NCBI GenBank assembly: GCA_023415305.1 | Contig: JAEZKZ010000028.1 | Location: 39,942 to 103,941, forward strand | DNA length: 64,000 bases | Direction: 5' to 3' | Source of the DNA: Bacillota bacterium | GTDB taxonomy: Bacteria; Bacillota; Clostridia; Acetivibrionales; DSM-1351 | Shown: in pieces, positions 34,694-44,434 of the stretch | Numbering within the stretch: the stretch's first letter is position 1 | Layout: each line of letters opens with the position of its first letter | Position numbers and translations under genes: made by a program | The notes under the pieces: model-generated | The model's database searches: none | The model's input: only the letters and a program-made list of their open reading frames with translations | What the model was told of the DNA's origin: nothing

Positions 34694-37075
34694 TTACCTC
34701 AATGAATAGCCCTTTGTATCCATATACTCAATAAGCTTACTGGCAAAAGCATTTATGTCATCACTTGAAAGAGTTTTCTCGGTAGAACCGATTATAAATC
34801 TGAAGGTCATACTCTTTTTCCCCTCAGGAAGTCCCTTACCTGTGTAAATGGTAACAAAACTAAAGCTGTTAAGCAATTCGGACTTGAAACCCTCAATATC
34901 CTCCTTAACCCTGTCAAAAGTTATACCGTTGTCCACCAGGAAACTGTAATCCAGTGTTACCTCAGGGAATTTTGAAGGCTCCTTGTACTTTATTACCTCA
35001 GAATTTATGTCCTGAAGTACATCTCTGTTTATTTCAAGTACTGCAATATTTAATTTCTTTGCAATATTCTTCTTAATCATTGGGTGCACAACACTGATAT
35101 AACCCATTTGATTTCCATTGGAGCTGATATCTACAGACTTCAGAGGATGTACCCAGTTATACTGACTCCTACATGCGGCAAAATCAAGATTTACATTTTT
35201 TATGGTTTTAGCTATAAATGTAATTATCCCCTTCAAATCATAGAACAGTTCATCCTCACTTTTGATTTTGCTGGCAACCAGGATACATAAATTCTTATGC
35301 TGTTCACATTTGTCTTTTGGTGATGCTGCCTTGAAAACACTGCCTATTTCAAACAATGAGAAGTCATCATAACCCTTTTCGTTCTTTTCAGCAAACGCAA
35401 GCATTCCGGGCACCATACTGTCTCTGAGTGTATTCGCATCCTGTGCCTGTGGATTTAATACCTTAACCTGTCCATTAGTTTCAATACCCATCCTGCTGTT
35501 AAAGGTATTGTCATACCAGATATAGCTGTTAACTTCACTTGCTCCGAATCTTTCCGAAAGCAGTTCTTTAACCTTATGGTCGGTAAGCCTTTCCTCATTG
35601 TATTGAAGCGGTTTTAAAGGTACATCCAGAGTTTGCGGCTGAATATTATCATAACCGAATATTCTGGTAATTTCTTCTATAATATCAACTTTCATGGTAA
35701 CATCCTTTGTTGCTCTGAAGGTCGGAACCTTGATTTTAAAGGTATCCCCCTCCACGTCCACCTTGAATTCCAGGGATTTTAGAATATCCACCATTCTTTC
35801 CAGCGTCAGAGTATTTCCGATATATCTGTCTATATATGGCTTTGTAATAGTAATATCGATTGGTTCAAGTTTCGTACAGTATACATCTGTTAAAGCAGAT
35901 GCAAACTGAATATCAGGCTGCATATCCTTCAAAAGCTTTACAAACCTCTGTATGGCAGTAACAGTCATATTAGGGTCGATCATTTTTTCATAACGTGCGC
36001 TTGCTTCGGTACGAAGACCTATCTTTGTAGAGCTCTTTCTTGTAGAAGAACCTTCAAAGTTTGCCGACTCCAGTAATATTGATGTTGTATCTTCCAATAC
36101 CTCGGAGTTTTCACCGCCCATGATGCCTGCGATTGCTACGGGTTTTTCCCTGTTGCAAATCAGTAATACATCTTCCGGTAGCTTTCTTTCAGTTCCGTCA
36201 AGTGTTTTAAACAGAGTCGGTTCCTTTGTTGATCTGACAACTATGCCACTTTCCACCTGTCTGCTGTCAAATGCGTGCATGGGCTGACCCATTTCAAGCA
36301 TGAGGTAGTTCGTCAGGTCAACCAGCGGAGAAATGGGTCTCATTCCGCAGTAGAAGAGTCGTACCTTCATGTTTAATGAGGTCTCCAGTTTCCTGACTCC
36401 TTCAATTTTAAGTCCGGAATATCTCAGGCACTTTTCTGTGTCCTCTACTTTTATATCAAGCTCAGGTTTTTCCTGCGCAGTTGACAAATCCTCGAGTTTC
36501 ATAGGTTTCAACTCTCTGCCGTAAATTGCGGCAATTTCGCGGGCAATTCCGTAATGTCCCCACAAATCAGGTCTGTTTGTAAGTGATTTATTATCGATTT
36601 CAATAATAACATCGTCTATATCTATAATCGATTTGATGTCTGTTCCGGGTGCATAGTCTCCATCAAGTATTAAAAGCCCGCTGTGATCATCGTTTATTCC
36701 AAGCTCCTTCGCTGAACAAAGCATTCCAAAGCTCTCAACTCCAACCAGTTTCACCTTACCCAGCTTAGGCATATTTTTTACTGAACCGCCTATTTTAGCC
36801 AAAGGAACAAGAATACCCTCGGTAACATTTGGTGCGCCACAGACAATTTGAAGTATTCCGTCACCTGAATCAACCTGGGTAATTTTAAGCTTTTTGGATT
36901 CAGGATGGGGAACAACGCTTAATACTTTAGCAACAACTACATTCTGAATATCCTGTCCTACAAACTCAACCTCTTCTACCTCAGCAGTCGACATGGTAAA
37001 TCTGTACCACAGTTCTTTTATATCAATACCGTCCAAATCAACGTAATCTTTTAACCAATTTAGTGATATCTTCAA
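34694..37075 (-). CDS. pheT: Phenylalanyl-tRNA synthetase beta subunit
   Basis: Beta subunit of the (alpha-beta)2 enzyme that charges tRNA-Phe. The start is TTG at 37075, 7 bases after GGAGGG. The 793 residues have the N-terminal KISLNWLKDYVDLD, an OB-type tRNA-binding domain (about 40-150, VVCGAPNV, PLAKIGGSV), B3/B4 with the editing site (about 210-385), the B5 domain (about 405-480), a catalytic-like core and the C-terminal anticodon-binding FDX-ACB domain (SKFPEVTLDYSFLVD onward). It starts 12 bases after pheS and is controlled by the T-box upstream of pheS. Confidence 0.97.
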   Translation of the reverse strand: MKISLNWLKDYVDLDGIDIKELWYRFTMSTAEVEEVEFVGQDIQNVVVAKVLSVVPHPESKKLKITQVDSGDGILQIVCGAPNVTEGILVPLAKIGGSVKNMPKLGKVKLVGVESFGMLCSAKELGINDDHSGLLILDGDYAPGTDIKSIIDIDDVIIEIDNKSLTNRPDLWGHYGIAREIAAIYGRELKPMKLEDLSTAQEKPELDIKVEDTEKCLRYSGLKIEGVRKLETSLNMKVRLFYCGMRPISPLVDLTNYLMLEMGQPMHAFDSRQVESGIVVRSTKEPTLFKTLDGTERKLPEDVLLICNREKPVAIAGIMGGENSEVLEDTTSILLESANFEGSSTRKSSTKIGLRTEASARYEKMIDPNMTVTAIQRFVKLLKDMQPDIQFASALTDVYCTKLEPIDITITKPYIDRYIGNTLTLERMVDILKSLEFKVDVEGDTFKIKVPTFRATKDVTMKVDIIEEITRIFGYDNIQPQTLDVPLKPLQYNEERLTDHKVKELLSERFGASEVNSYIWYDNTFNSRMGIETNGQVKVLNPQAQDANTLRDSMVPGMLAFAEKNEKGYDDFSLFEIGSVFKAASPKDKCEQHKNLCILVASKIKSEDELFYDLKGIITFIAKTIKNVNLDFAACRSQYNWVHPLKSVDISSNGNQMGYISVVHPMIKKNIAKKLNIAVLEINRDVLQDINSEVIKYKEPSKFPEVTLDYSFLVDNGITFDRVKEDIEGFKSELLNSFSFVTIYTGKGLPEGKKSMTFRFIIGSTEKTLSSDDINAFASKLIEYMDTKGYSLR

Positions 37076-37087
37076 CTTGCTTCCCTC

Positions 37088-38119
37088 CTATCTAACTGAA
37101 AATTGTTCCATAGCTCTCAAATCACCTGAATTAAGAACACGGATATCACTTATTCCATACTTCATCATTGCAAGTCTTGTCAGACCCAAACCAAAGGCAA
37201 AGCCTGCGTATTCCTCGGGGTCTATGCCGCCGTAACGCAATACGTTGGGGTGTACCATTCCGCATGGGAGAAGTTCTATCCAGCCGGAGTGCTTACAAGT
37301 CGGGCAGCCTTTTCCGCCACATATCATACAATTCAAATCCAGCTCAAAACCAGGCTCAACGAATGGGAAAAATCCAGGTCTGAGTCTTATTTTAACATCT
37401 CTGTTAAACACTTCAGACAGTAATAACTTCATTACATATATAAGGTTTGCAATGGATACGTTTTTATCTATCATCATACCTTCCAGCTGGAAGAAGGTGT
37501 TTTCATGAGATGCATCAGTACTCTCATTTCTAAAACATCTTCCGGGAGCTATAACTTTTAAAGGAGCTCCATATTTCTGCATTGCTCTTACCTGACAGGG
37601 TGAAGTATGTGTCCTGAGCAAAGAACCGTTTTCAAGCCAGTAGGTATCCTGCATATCTCTTGCCGGATGGTGTTTGGGTATATTTAAAGCCTCAAAGTTA
37701 AAAAATTCCTCTTCAGCTTCGGGACCATCTACTATATTAAAGCCCATTCCTGTAAATATTCTTTCGATTTCCTTCTGAACAATGGTTACAGGATGAAGTG
37801 AACCAACCTTAAACTGAGTTCCAGGTAAGGAAATATCAAAGCTGGAACCGCTGCTCAGGGATTTCTTTACATCATTTGCACTGAGCTCCTTGAATTTTGC
37901 CTCCAAAAATTCTGTCAATTCATTCTTTAACTCATTGGCCTCCTGGCCAAATTGTTTTCTTTCTTCAATGGCCATGTTTTTGAGATCCTTGAGCATTTCG
38001 GTCAATTCACCCTTTTTACCCAGAAATCTTACTCTGAGTTCTTCTACCTCTGCGCTACTTGCAGCCTCTTTTATTTTTGCAAGAGCAGCATCTCTCAATA
38101 TACTGATTTTTTCAATCAC
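37088..38119 (-). CDS. pheS: Phenylalanyl-tRNA synthetase alpha subunit
   Basis: Catalytic subunit of PheRS. GTG at 38119 is chosen because AAAGGAG lies 8 bases upstream and the 343-residue product matches the family; the longer frame begins inside that ribosome site. The N-terminal coiled coil (about 15-80) contacts tRNA. Class II motifs are HPARDMQDTYWL, LLRTHTSPCQVRAM (motif 2 region near 170), FFQLEGMMID and the motif 3 stretch GFAFGLGLTRLAMMKYGI near 305-320. A zinc-like C-x2-C pair set (CMICGGKGCPTC) is seen near 270. Expression depends on the T-box leader. Confidence 0.97.
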   Translation of the reverse strand: MIEKISILRDAALAKIKEAASSAEVEELRVRFLGKKGELTEMLKDLKNMAIEERKQFGQEANELKNELTEFLEAKFKELSANDVKKSLSSGSSFDISLPGTQFKVGSLHPVTIVQKEIERIFTGMGFNIVDGPEAEEEFFNFEALNIPKHHPARDMQDTYWLENGSLLRTHTSPCQVRAMQKYGAPLKVIAPGRCFRNESTDASHENTFFQLEGMMIDKNVSIANLIYVMKLLLSEVFNRDVKIRLRPGFFPFVEPGFELDLNCMICGGKGCPTCKHSGWIELLPCGMVHPNVLRYGGIDPEEYAGFAFGLGLTRLAMMKYGISDIRVLNSGDLRAMEQFSVR

Positions 38120-38169
38120 GTTTATTTCTCCTTTCATAAAAATCATTTAAATCTATGATGAATAAGCAT

Positions 38170-38600
38170 AAATAAAGCCTCCATCCCAAAAAGGGACGAA
38201 GGCATTCTTCGCGGTACCACCCAGCTTTATTAAAGAGTGTGTTTGCACTCTCCAAACTCATAATGATATAACGGTCTCACCGGCAGCTCCTACTTTTAAC
38301 GCATAGGTTCAAAAAAATTTTCGGTTGTAAAAAAATTTTATACCTTTGTCGCCTCGTAATAAATGCTTGCCCAACACTTCTATCTTTGTAGTAGAGTGCA
38401 AACATTATTCAAGAATCAGTTCAGAGCCACAGCTCCGGAGGGAACTTGGGCAAGCAGTTTGTTAAAGGCACTTGCAGCCAAGTCAATAATAATCGGCAGA
38501 AATCAAAACCGCTATTGACTTTGTGATGCCTTCTCTCTGTAACATCCTAACCAGCTTACTTTTCTCCATCATAGCCTTTGGTTATTCTAGCTAATTTCCT
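38170..38600 (-). promoter_or_regulatory. T-box leader of pheST
   Basis: The minus strand carries the T-box sequence GGGTGGTACCGCG (38222-38210), whose UGGN bulge pairs with the tRNA acceptor end. An AGAGAGAAGGC stretch near the 5' side fits Stem I, and a phenylalanine specifier such as TTC occurs in GATTTCTGCC. Uncharged tRNA-Phe should stabilise the antiterminator and allow pheST transcription. The leader is about 430 bases, longer than average. Confidence 0.92.
38172..38204 (-). terminator. T-box terminator
   Basis: GCCTTCGTCCC and GGGATGGAGGC form an 11-bp stem with a TTTTT loop, followed by TTTATTTATG on the minus strand. The 5' arm adjoins the T-box sequence, as expected for mutually exclusive terminator and antiterminator. 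Confidence 0.88.
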
Positions 38601-38607
38601 TCATGCT

Positions 38608-38636
38608 ATTATAACAATATAGAAATAAATATTCAA
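38608..38636 (-). promoter_or_regulatory. Sigma-A promoter of the pheST T-box transcript
   Basis: On the minus strand TTGAAT (38636-38631) and TATAAT (38613-38608) are separated by 17 bases, a near-consensus housekeeping promoter. It lies just upstream of the first T-box stem. Confidence 0.85.
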
Positions 38637-38701
38637 GGGCGATTTTGTAAAACAGGAGTCAGTAAAATCAGTAGTTTGGAGTAGGCAGACTGGGAATCAA
38701 G

Positions 38702-39421
38702 TTAATTGGTTACGTCGACATGCTCAATGTTTCTGATGGACAAATATGCAATTAATATACCAATCAAAGCCAAGGAGATCGGAATAATAACTATCGAGCC
38801 AAGATTAACGTTACCAATGTTACCATATATAAAAGATGATATTAGTACAGCGGACAAAATTGTAGTTGGTACGGATTTTTTTCTCATTCCAAAATATAAA
38901 GGAATTAAGCTTATACCTGCTGCTGAAATACCTTGGAATACAAACCCTATACAACTACGGATAATTATCTCGGTAGTAAGCTTTTGTGTAATAAGGTGAA
39001 AGTAAGAATTAATTAATAAAAAAACACTGCCTAATATCAGGTCTGCCAAAATTATAGAAAGGTATGTAAAAATAACTACTATTAATAGTTTGGATACCAT
39101 AAGTTTTTGTCTATTAATCGGATACATAAACATGAGAGTAATTGTTTTATTCCTATATTCATCGATAACCAACCTTGATAGAATAACAGCCGAAAAGATT
39201 GTAAAGGTTACAGCTGACAAAGTTTGAATTAACTTAACAATATTATCATATTGTAATACTAACTCTTTACCATTTAGCTCCACTTCCAAGAATTCCGGAT
39301 CATATGGGGCATAAAATACTAATGAAACAATGGAAATAAGTATCAGCATTGTAATTGAATAGCTAACTAAATATTTTTTAAAGTTATACTTTCTAAATTC
39401 TAGACGAATCAAGTTAAGCAC
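38702..39421 (-). CDS. ABC-2-type transporter permease
   Basis: 239 residues with six hydrophobic helices in the ABC-2 (BcrB-like) layout: cytoplasmic N terminus LNLIRLEFRKYNFKKY, helix, a long extracytoplasmic loop, then ILSRLVIDEYRNKTITLMFMYPINRQKLMVSK (split here), which is the typical coupling region after helix 2. It starts at GTG 39421 and overlaps the ATPase gene by 8 bases. With the ATPase and the adjacent two-component system it looks like a peptide or antibiotic export/resistance module. The partner ATPase gene is frameshifted. Confidence 0.85.
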   Translation of the reverse strand: MLNLIRLEFRKYNFKKYLVSYSITMLILISIVSLVFYAPYDPEFLEVELNGKELVLQYDNIVKLIQTLSAVTFTIFSAVILSRLVIDEYRNKTITLMFMYPINRQKLMVSKLLIVVIFTYLSIILADLILGSVFLLINSYFHLITQKLTTEIIIRSCIGFVFQGISAAGISLIPLYFGMRKKSVPTTILSAVLISSFIYGNIGNVNLGSIVIIPISLALIGILIAYLSIRNIEHVDVTN

Positions 39422-40333
39422 TTATACCACCTCCATTGAGTAATTTCAGGAAGTAATCTTCCAAAGAACTATTTTTACTGCTTATAGATTCTACATTAAT
39501 ATTATTTTTAACAAGTTCACTTAATAAATTACTTTTAGTCTGCTTCATATCATATATCCTGATGGTGTTGTTATCTAATACTCTGAAATTAGCAATATTC
39601 ATATTATTAAGAACAGAAGCTGCTTTCCTACAATCCTCCACTATCAATTCCAAATAATCCAGATTACTTTCTTTTACACTATCCATTGAAACTTCTTTTA
39701 TTAGTATTCCATTATTAATTACACCTATGGTATCAGCTATCTGTTCTATTTCTCCCAAAATATGGCTTGAAATGAGAATTGTTATCCTATACTCCTGGCA
39801 AAGACATTTAAATAGCTTTCTCATCTCTTTTATACCTATCGGATCGAGACCGTTAATAGGTTCATCAAGAATCAGGAATTCAGGCTTAGTGGTAATAGCT
39901 CTGGCTATTCCAAGTCTTTGCTTCATACCAAGAGAAAAATCTTTAACAGCCTTCCTGTCGATACCTCTCAAATTAACAAGCTCCAGTGCTTCATCTATAG
40001 CTTTTTTATTATGATATCCCATATATTCACAGTGAAGTTCAAGATTTTCTCGAGCAGTCAATTTGTCATAAAATCTAGGATATTCTATTATTGAGCCAAT
40101 TCTCTTAAGAAATTCATAGGAGGTTTCATTCAGTTTCTCTCCAAATATTTCGATTTCTCCACCAGTAGGTTTGATTAAGTTTGCTATCATCTTCATTACT
40201 GTAGTTTTACCTCTCCATTGGGACCGAGAAAGCCGTATATCTCGCCCTTATTAATATGAATGTTTACATCTGAGACTACTGGTTTACCATCATAAGCTTT
40301 TGATAAATTGTAGGTCTTTAATATATATGTCAT
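39414..40333 (-). pseudogene. ABC transporter ATPase, frameshifted in the Walker A motif
   Basis: The intact ATPase would start at ATG 40333 (MTYILKTYNLSKAYDGK), 6 bases after GGGGG. The frame reads GEIYGFLGPNGE and then goes to a stop, because one base is missing near 40212-40213. Restoring one base gives GPNGAGKTTVMKMIANLIKPTGG, the Walker A motif. From there the other frame is intact to 39414, with signature FSLGMKQRLGIARA, Walker B FLILDEPINGLDP and the H-loop SSHILGEIEQ. As it stands, the longest frame begins after the P-loop and could not bind ATP normally. This is either a genuine inactivating deletion or a base-call error. Confidence 0.88.
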
Positions 40334-40416
40334 GTTGTTCCCCCTTCATTATGTATTACATCATTAATAATAAACAATGAAATTCTCTTTTTTCTTACCC
40401 AAATCTTACAAATTTA

Positions 40417-41352
40417 TTAAGATGAAGACAATCTTAATTTAACGATAAACTCAGTTTTTTCATACGGCTGACTTTTAAGTGTGATTTCTCCGCCAAGTTT
40501 TTCAACAAGTCTTTTAGTAATTGTCAAGCCCAGCCCGCTTCCCTGAAAGAGTTTATTTCTTGAGTCCTCGAGGGTATACATTCTTTCAAAGACTTTCTCT
40601 TTATGTATATCTGCAATTCCCTTGCCTCTATCCCATACCTTCAAAAATGCATAGTTTTCATATTTTTCAAGGGTTAAGCCGATGATCTTACCGGAGCTTC
40701 CATACTTTATTGAATTTGTTATAAGGTTATTTAAGATTCTATCCAAAGCTTCTTCATTGGCAAGAGCATATATGTTTTCATCAGGTATTTCTATAGATAC
40801 CTCGTTTCCGGTGGAAGTAAGTATATCGTAAAACGAAAGTATATTTTTCCGGCATATTTCATTTATATTAATTCTCTCTATTGGTATCTCCTTATCCCCG
40901 GACTCCAGTTTAGCCAAGTCAAAGAACTTATTTATCAAATCAAGAATTTCTTGCGTTTTTGAGTAAATCCTGGAGAGTATTTGTTCCCTTTCCTCTTCTC
41001 TCATATTATCAAATATCCTGATAGTCTCAAGATATCCTAATATAACTGTTAGTGGAGTTTTTAAATCATGAGATATGTTTGAGAGCATTTTCCTCATAGA
41101 AATTTCTGTTTTATTGAAATGAACAAGCTTTTTCTGATTATATTCCAGTAAGCTATTAATCTGTTCAAGGAGTCTACGCAGTTGGGCGTCTCCAGTAAAC
41201 ACCAGAATCTTGTCACCGGTATTGTCTTCCATCATACTTTTTATCTTAGTTGTAATGTAATCCAAACTTTTGCTTCTGGATCTTGAGAAGCTATATTGAA
41301 CAACAATTATTACCAAAAGCAACATAATTACAATAGCTAAAAAAATACTCAT
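40417..41352 (-). CDS. Sensor histidine kinase
   Basis: 311 residues from ATG 41352 (AAGGA 7 bases upstream; an in-frame TTG two codons earlier is less likely). One N-terminal membrane helix (IFLAIVIMLLLVIIVVQYS) and almost no external domain make it an intramembrane-sensing type kinase. The H box is NISHDLKTPLTVILGYLE with the phospho-accepting histidine near residue 95. The ATPase domain has an N box (LNNLITNSIKYG), G1 DRGKGI and G2 GSGLGLTI. It is paired with the response regulator gene 70 bases upstream and the BcrAB-like transporter downstream, the usual arrangement for peptide-antibiotic response modules. Confidence 0.94.
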   Translation of the reverse strand: MSIFLAIVIMLLLVIIVVQYSFSRSRSKSLDYITTKIKSMMEDNTGDKILVFTGDAQLRRLLEQINSLLEYNQKKLVHFNKTEISMRKMLSNISHDLKTPLTVILGYLETIRIFDNMREEEREQILSRIYSKTQEILDLINKFFDLAKLESGDKEIPIERININEICRKNILSFYDILTSTGNEVSIEIPDENIYALANEEALDRILNNLITNSIKYGSSGKIIGLTLEKYENYAFLKVWDRGKGIADIHKEKVFERMYTLEDSRNKLFQGSGLGLTITKRLVEKLGGEITLKSQPYEKTEFIVKLRLSSS

Positions 41353-41395
41353 ATTCAAATCCTTCTTAATCGAAACTAATGTACCTTCCTCTATC

Positions 41396-41431
41396 TGTCA
41401 TTCACCCTGTCATTCACCCTGTCATTCACCC
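41396..41431. repeat. Three tandem copies of a 12-bp repeat over the regulator stop codon
   Basis: TGTCATTCACCC occurs three times in a row (41396-41407, 41408-41419, 41420-41431). The response regulator ends inside the third copy (GGT GAA TGA on the minus strand). Slippage here changes the distance between regulator and kinase genes by 12 bases, which keeps both frames. Confidence 0.9.
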
Positions 41432-42114
41432 AGTCTATAGCCAATCCCCCATATGGTTTTAATATACTTTGGCTTAGAAGCATCCTCCTCGATTTTTTCT
41501 CTCAATCTCCTCATATGAACGTTAATAATATTTTCATCGCCGAAATAGTTATCATTCCAAACATTATTATATATTTGAGCCTTTGTGAAAACTCTGTTTG
41601 GATTCGTTACAAACAATTTCAGAATATCAAATTCCTTAGAAGTAAGCTTAATAAATTCATGTTTCTTTTTTACCGAGTAATTATCCAAATCAATAATGAG
41701 GTCTATAAAATTAATAATATTGGCTTTCTTTTCATTATCACTTTTTGAATACTTGGTTGATCGCCTTATAGCAGCCTTTACTCTAGCGGAAAATTCAATC
41801 AATGAAAATGGTTTGGCTATATAATCATCTGCCCCCAATCCTAATCCAACGGCCTTATCCACATCACTATCCTTTGCAGACATTATCATTATGGGAACAG
41901 AACTCTTTTCTCGAATTAAACGCATTACCTCTATTCCATCAAGCTTTGGCATCATAATATCAAGAATAACGAAATCAAAGTTTTCTTTCTCAAATTTTTT
42001 GATTCCCTCCTCACCTTCAAGAGCAATTTCAACACAATAGCCCTCTCTCTCAAGATAATTCTTCACCATATCACTTATGGAGATATCGTCCTCTACAAGC
42101 AGTATTTTATACAT
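41422..42114 (-). CDS. OmpR-family response regulator
   Basis: 230 residues: receiver domain with KILLVEDD (acidic pair near 9-10), phospho-acceptor Asp52 in VILDIMMPKLDG, Thr/Ser switch region MIMSAKD and lysine in YIAKPFS. A winged-helix DNA-binding domain follows (about 135-230: LTSKEFDILKLFVTNPNRVF, NVHMRRLREKI, KTIWGIGYRLGE). It probably controls the adjacent ABC transporter genes with the kinase downstream. GAGGTT is a weak ribosome site. A remnant of a paralogous regulator lies before lgt. Confidence 0.95.
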   Translation of the reverse strand: MYKILLVEDDISISDMVKNYLEREGYCVEIALEGEEGIKKFEKENFDFVILDIMMPKLDGIEVMRLIREKSSVPIMIMSAKDSDVDKAVGLGLGADDYIAKPFSLIEFSARVKAAIRRSTKYSKSDNEKKANIINFIDLIIDLDNYSVKKKHEFIKLTSKEFDILKLFVTNPNRVFTKAQIYNNVWNDNYFGDENIINVHMRRLREKIEEDASKPKYIKTIWGIGYRLGE

Positions 42115-42442
42115 AAATTTAACCTCATTACTCTTCTGTCTTGTTCAACTATGTAAAATCATACCATAATAAAAATAGGTTAACAAACCATGTTTTTCCT
42201 TAATCAAAATATTCGAAGACAAAGCTTCATAATCCTCTGCCAATGCTTCAACTAAGGCAAGTACAAAAAAGCTGGAATAACCCTTTATTTTGGTCATTCC
42301 AGCTACATTCTTACAGTGATGATTAGCTGCCTCATTGTCATATATTCATATTCTATAAGCTGTATTTGTTGATTTCATATGTCTATGTGGAGTTAATTGC
42401 TTGTTATATTATTGAAGCTTTCTTCTTAATTTAACATTTATT
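42115..42442. other. Intergenic region between chemoreceptor and response regulator genes
   Basis: AT-rich, 328 bases, holding the response regulator 5' region and, at 42263-42304, a terminator for the chemoreceptor gene. No open frame of note. The stretch AAAATCATACCATAAT followed by GGTTAACAAA recurs near 49470, upstream of the response-regulator remnant. Confidence 0.6.
42263..42304 (-). terminator. Terminator of the chemoreceptor gene
   Basis: On the minus strand AGCTGGAATGACC and GGTTATTCCAGCT form a 13-bp stem with a purine-rich loop, followed by TTTTTT. It lies about 140 bases past the chemoreceptor stop. Confidence 0.85.
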
Positions 42443-44434
42443 CTAGGTCTTAAATTTCGCCACCAGTGAATTTAATTCGCTTACCAGATGTTTTAGCCTT
42501 TCACTTGAATTGGATATCTCTTCAAGTGAAGCTGTCTGCTCTTCAACTGAGGCTGATATTTGCTGAGTACTTGCAGCATTTTGCACTGAAATAGAGGCAA
42601 GACTTTGCATAATTTCAAGTATGATAATCTTGTTCTGCTCCATTTCAGCACTTAAGCTATTCATTTGAGAAATTCTCTCAACAGACATATTTATTGCATT
42701 AGCAATATCCCTATATTTCGTATCTGTTGCTTTTACACTTTGTCCTTGTTGTTCTATGATTGAAATAACCTGCTTCATTGTATGGACTGCTTCGTTAGAA
42801 TTCTGTTGAAGTTCTTTTACAGTAAGATCAATTTGCTTGGTTGATTCACTGGACTGTTCAGCCAGCTTTCTTATTTCATCTGCAACAACCGAAAAGCCCT
42901 TTCCGTGTTCGCCTGCTCTGGCAGCCTCAATTGCAGCATTTAAAGCAAGAAGATTTGTCTGTTCAGCAATTGAGGCTATTACAGCACTTGCCTCTCCGAT
43001 TTTTACTGAACTTTCGTTAGTTTTAATTATTCCATCATAAATAATTCTGGTTGCTGAATCAGTTTGTATTGTTTTTTCAGTTAAATCAGATACTTCTTCA
43101 AGTCCGTCATGAATCAATTCAACCACTGTATCAGAAGACTTATTCAACTCCCTGAGAAGACTTAAATCTTTTTCAAGTATATTTCCTAGCGATTGAACTA
43201 TATCGGCCCCCTTTTGGGTCATATCTGATTGTTCATTAGCACCTCTTGAAATCTCCTCAATTACCCGCGCAGTTTCCTCAGATGCAACAGCAGTCTGTTC
43301 AGTAACATCACTTAAAGTATTTGCTGAGTCACTTACATCTGCGGCTGATAAGTTTACCTTGTTTATAAAAAATCTCAGATTATCCACCAGAGACTGAAAC
43401 GATTTACTAAGAACTCCTATTTCATCCTTTTGGCTTAATAGTTTTTCCGGTAGGTTTACACTAACGTCCAGATTACCAACAAGCTTAGCATAGGAAGTAA
43501 CCTGGCTTATCGGCTTGGATATGGAGTGACCAATTAGATATGTTATAACGATTACAAATATAATTGATATCAATGACACAATGGAAATCATAACTTTATA
43601 GCTTTCAAGCGCGCTAAGTATTACACTTTCACGTTCCGAAACTATAATAGACCAACCTGTTTCTTCTATTGGTGTAAAAGCAGCATATCTTTTTTCTTTA
43701 TTAAAGCTATAGCTTTCATTCCCCGAGTTCTTTCCAATTACCTTTGAAACTAAATCTGCAAATTCTTTGGCATCGGCATTTTTTTTCGAATCCTCAATAG
43801 GGTTATAAGCTTCATATATATAATTTGTATCAATATGAGAAATAATTGCACCTTCGCTATTCACCAAAATTACATAACCGGTATCACTAAATTGGCTATC
43901 CTTTGCAAAATTTGATAAGAAATCTCCATTCAACTGACCAACCAAGACTTTTGATACTTTACCATTAACTGTTATGGGAACTGCAACTACAAGAACAAGC
44001 TTAGATTCCTCCCCCTCAACCACGCTAATAAGCGGGTCTGACATGTTGGCTTCACCATTTACTGCCTTTTGGAAATAATCTCTTTTGCTGATATCCGCCG
44101 TTTTTCCGTTATAAAGCGTTGCAATTCCATTAAGGTCGCTTATAATAATCATATTATACTTAAGACGGTCAGCTTCCTTTTTTAGTTTTTCAGTGGTACC
44201 AGCCTGGTCATCAAAATCGAGAATTGATGCAATTGTAGACATTTCTCTGATTTGTCCATCTACAAATGAATTAATAAGTTTTGACATGTCCTGGGTCCTG
44301 TTTGATAATTGATTCTGAGCTGAATTCATTAATAGGTTAGAGACATTGAAGTAATTAAAGATTGCGAATACTAGAAAAAGCACTACAACTACAGATGAAT
44401 AATAAATACTCAATTTCTGTTTTATACTTTTCAT
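42443..44434 (-). CDS. Methyl-accepting chemotaxis protein
   Basis: Transmembrane chemoreceptor. The 663 residues have an N-terminal membrane helix (VVVVLFLVFAIFNYF near 15-29), an extracytoplasmic dCache-like sensor (about 35-280, with NGIATLYNGKTADISKRDYFQKAVNGE region split over several strands), a second helix (ISIVSLISIIFVIVITYLIG near 285), a HAMP domain (about 305-360) and the signalling domain with the hairpin tip IAEQTNLLALNAAIEAARAGE, split here, near 490. Alternating methylation helices flank the tip. Ligands cannot be deduced; such sensors often bind amino acids or organic acids. It is alone, consistent with the motile phenotype implied by motAB. Confidence 0.95.
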   Translation of the reverse strand: MKSIKQKLSIYYSSVVVVLFLVFAIFNYFNVSNLLMNSAQNQLSNRTQDMSKLINSFVDGQIREMSTIASILDFDDQAGTTEKLKKEADRLKYNMIIISDLNGIATLYNGKTADISKRDYFQKAVNGEANMSDPLISVVEGEESKLVLVVAVPITVNGKVSKVLVGQLNGDFLSNFAKDSQFSDTGYVILVNSEGAIISHIDTNYIYEAYNPIEDSKKNADAKEFADLVSKVIGKNSGNESYSFNKEKRYAAFTPIEETGWSIIVSERESVILSALESYKVMISIVSLISIIFVIVITYLIGHSISKPISQVTSYAKLVGNLDVSVNLPEKLLSQKDEIGVLSKSFQSLVDNLRFFINKVNLSAADVSDSANTLSDVTEQTAVASEETARVIEEISRGANEQSDMTQKGADIVQSLGNILEKDLSLLRELNKSSDTVVELIHDGLEEVSDLTEKTIQTDSATRIIYDGIIKTNESSVKIGEASAVIASIAEQTNLLALNAAIEAARAGEHGKGFSVVADEIRKLAEQSSESTKQIDLTVKELQQNSNEAVHTMKQVISIIEQQGQSVKATDTKYRDIANAINMSVERISQMNSLSAEMEQNKIIILEIMQSLASISVQNAASTQQISASVEEQTASLEEISNSSERLKHLVSELNSLVAKFKT

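Noticed and set aside
41396..41431. Short CRISPR-like array
   Set aside because: Units of 12 bp are contiguous with no spacers, so it is a simple tandem repeat.
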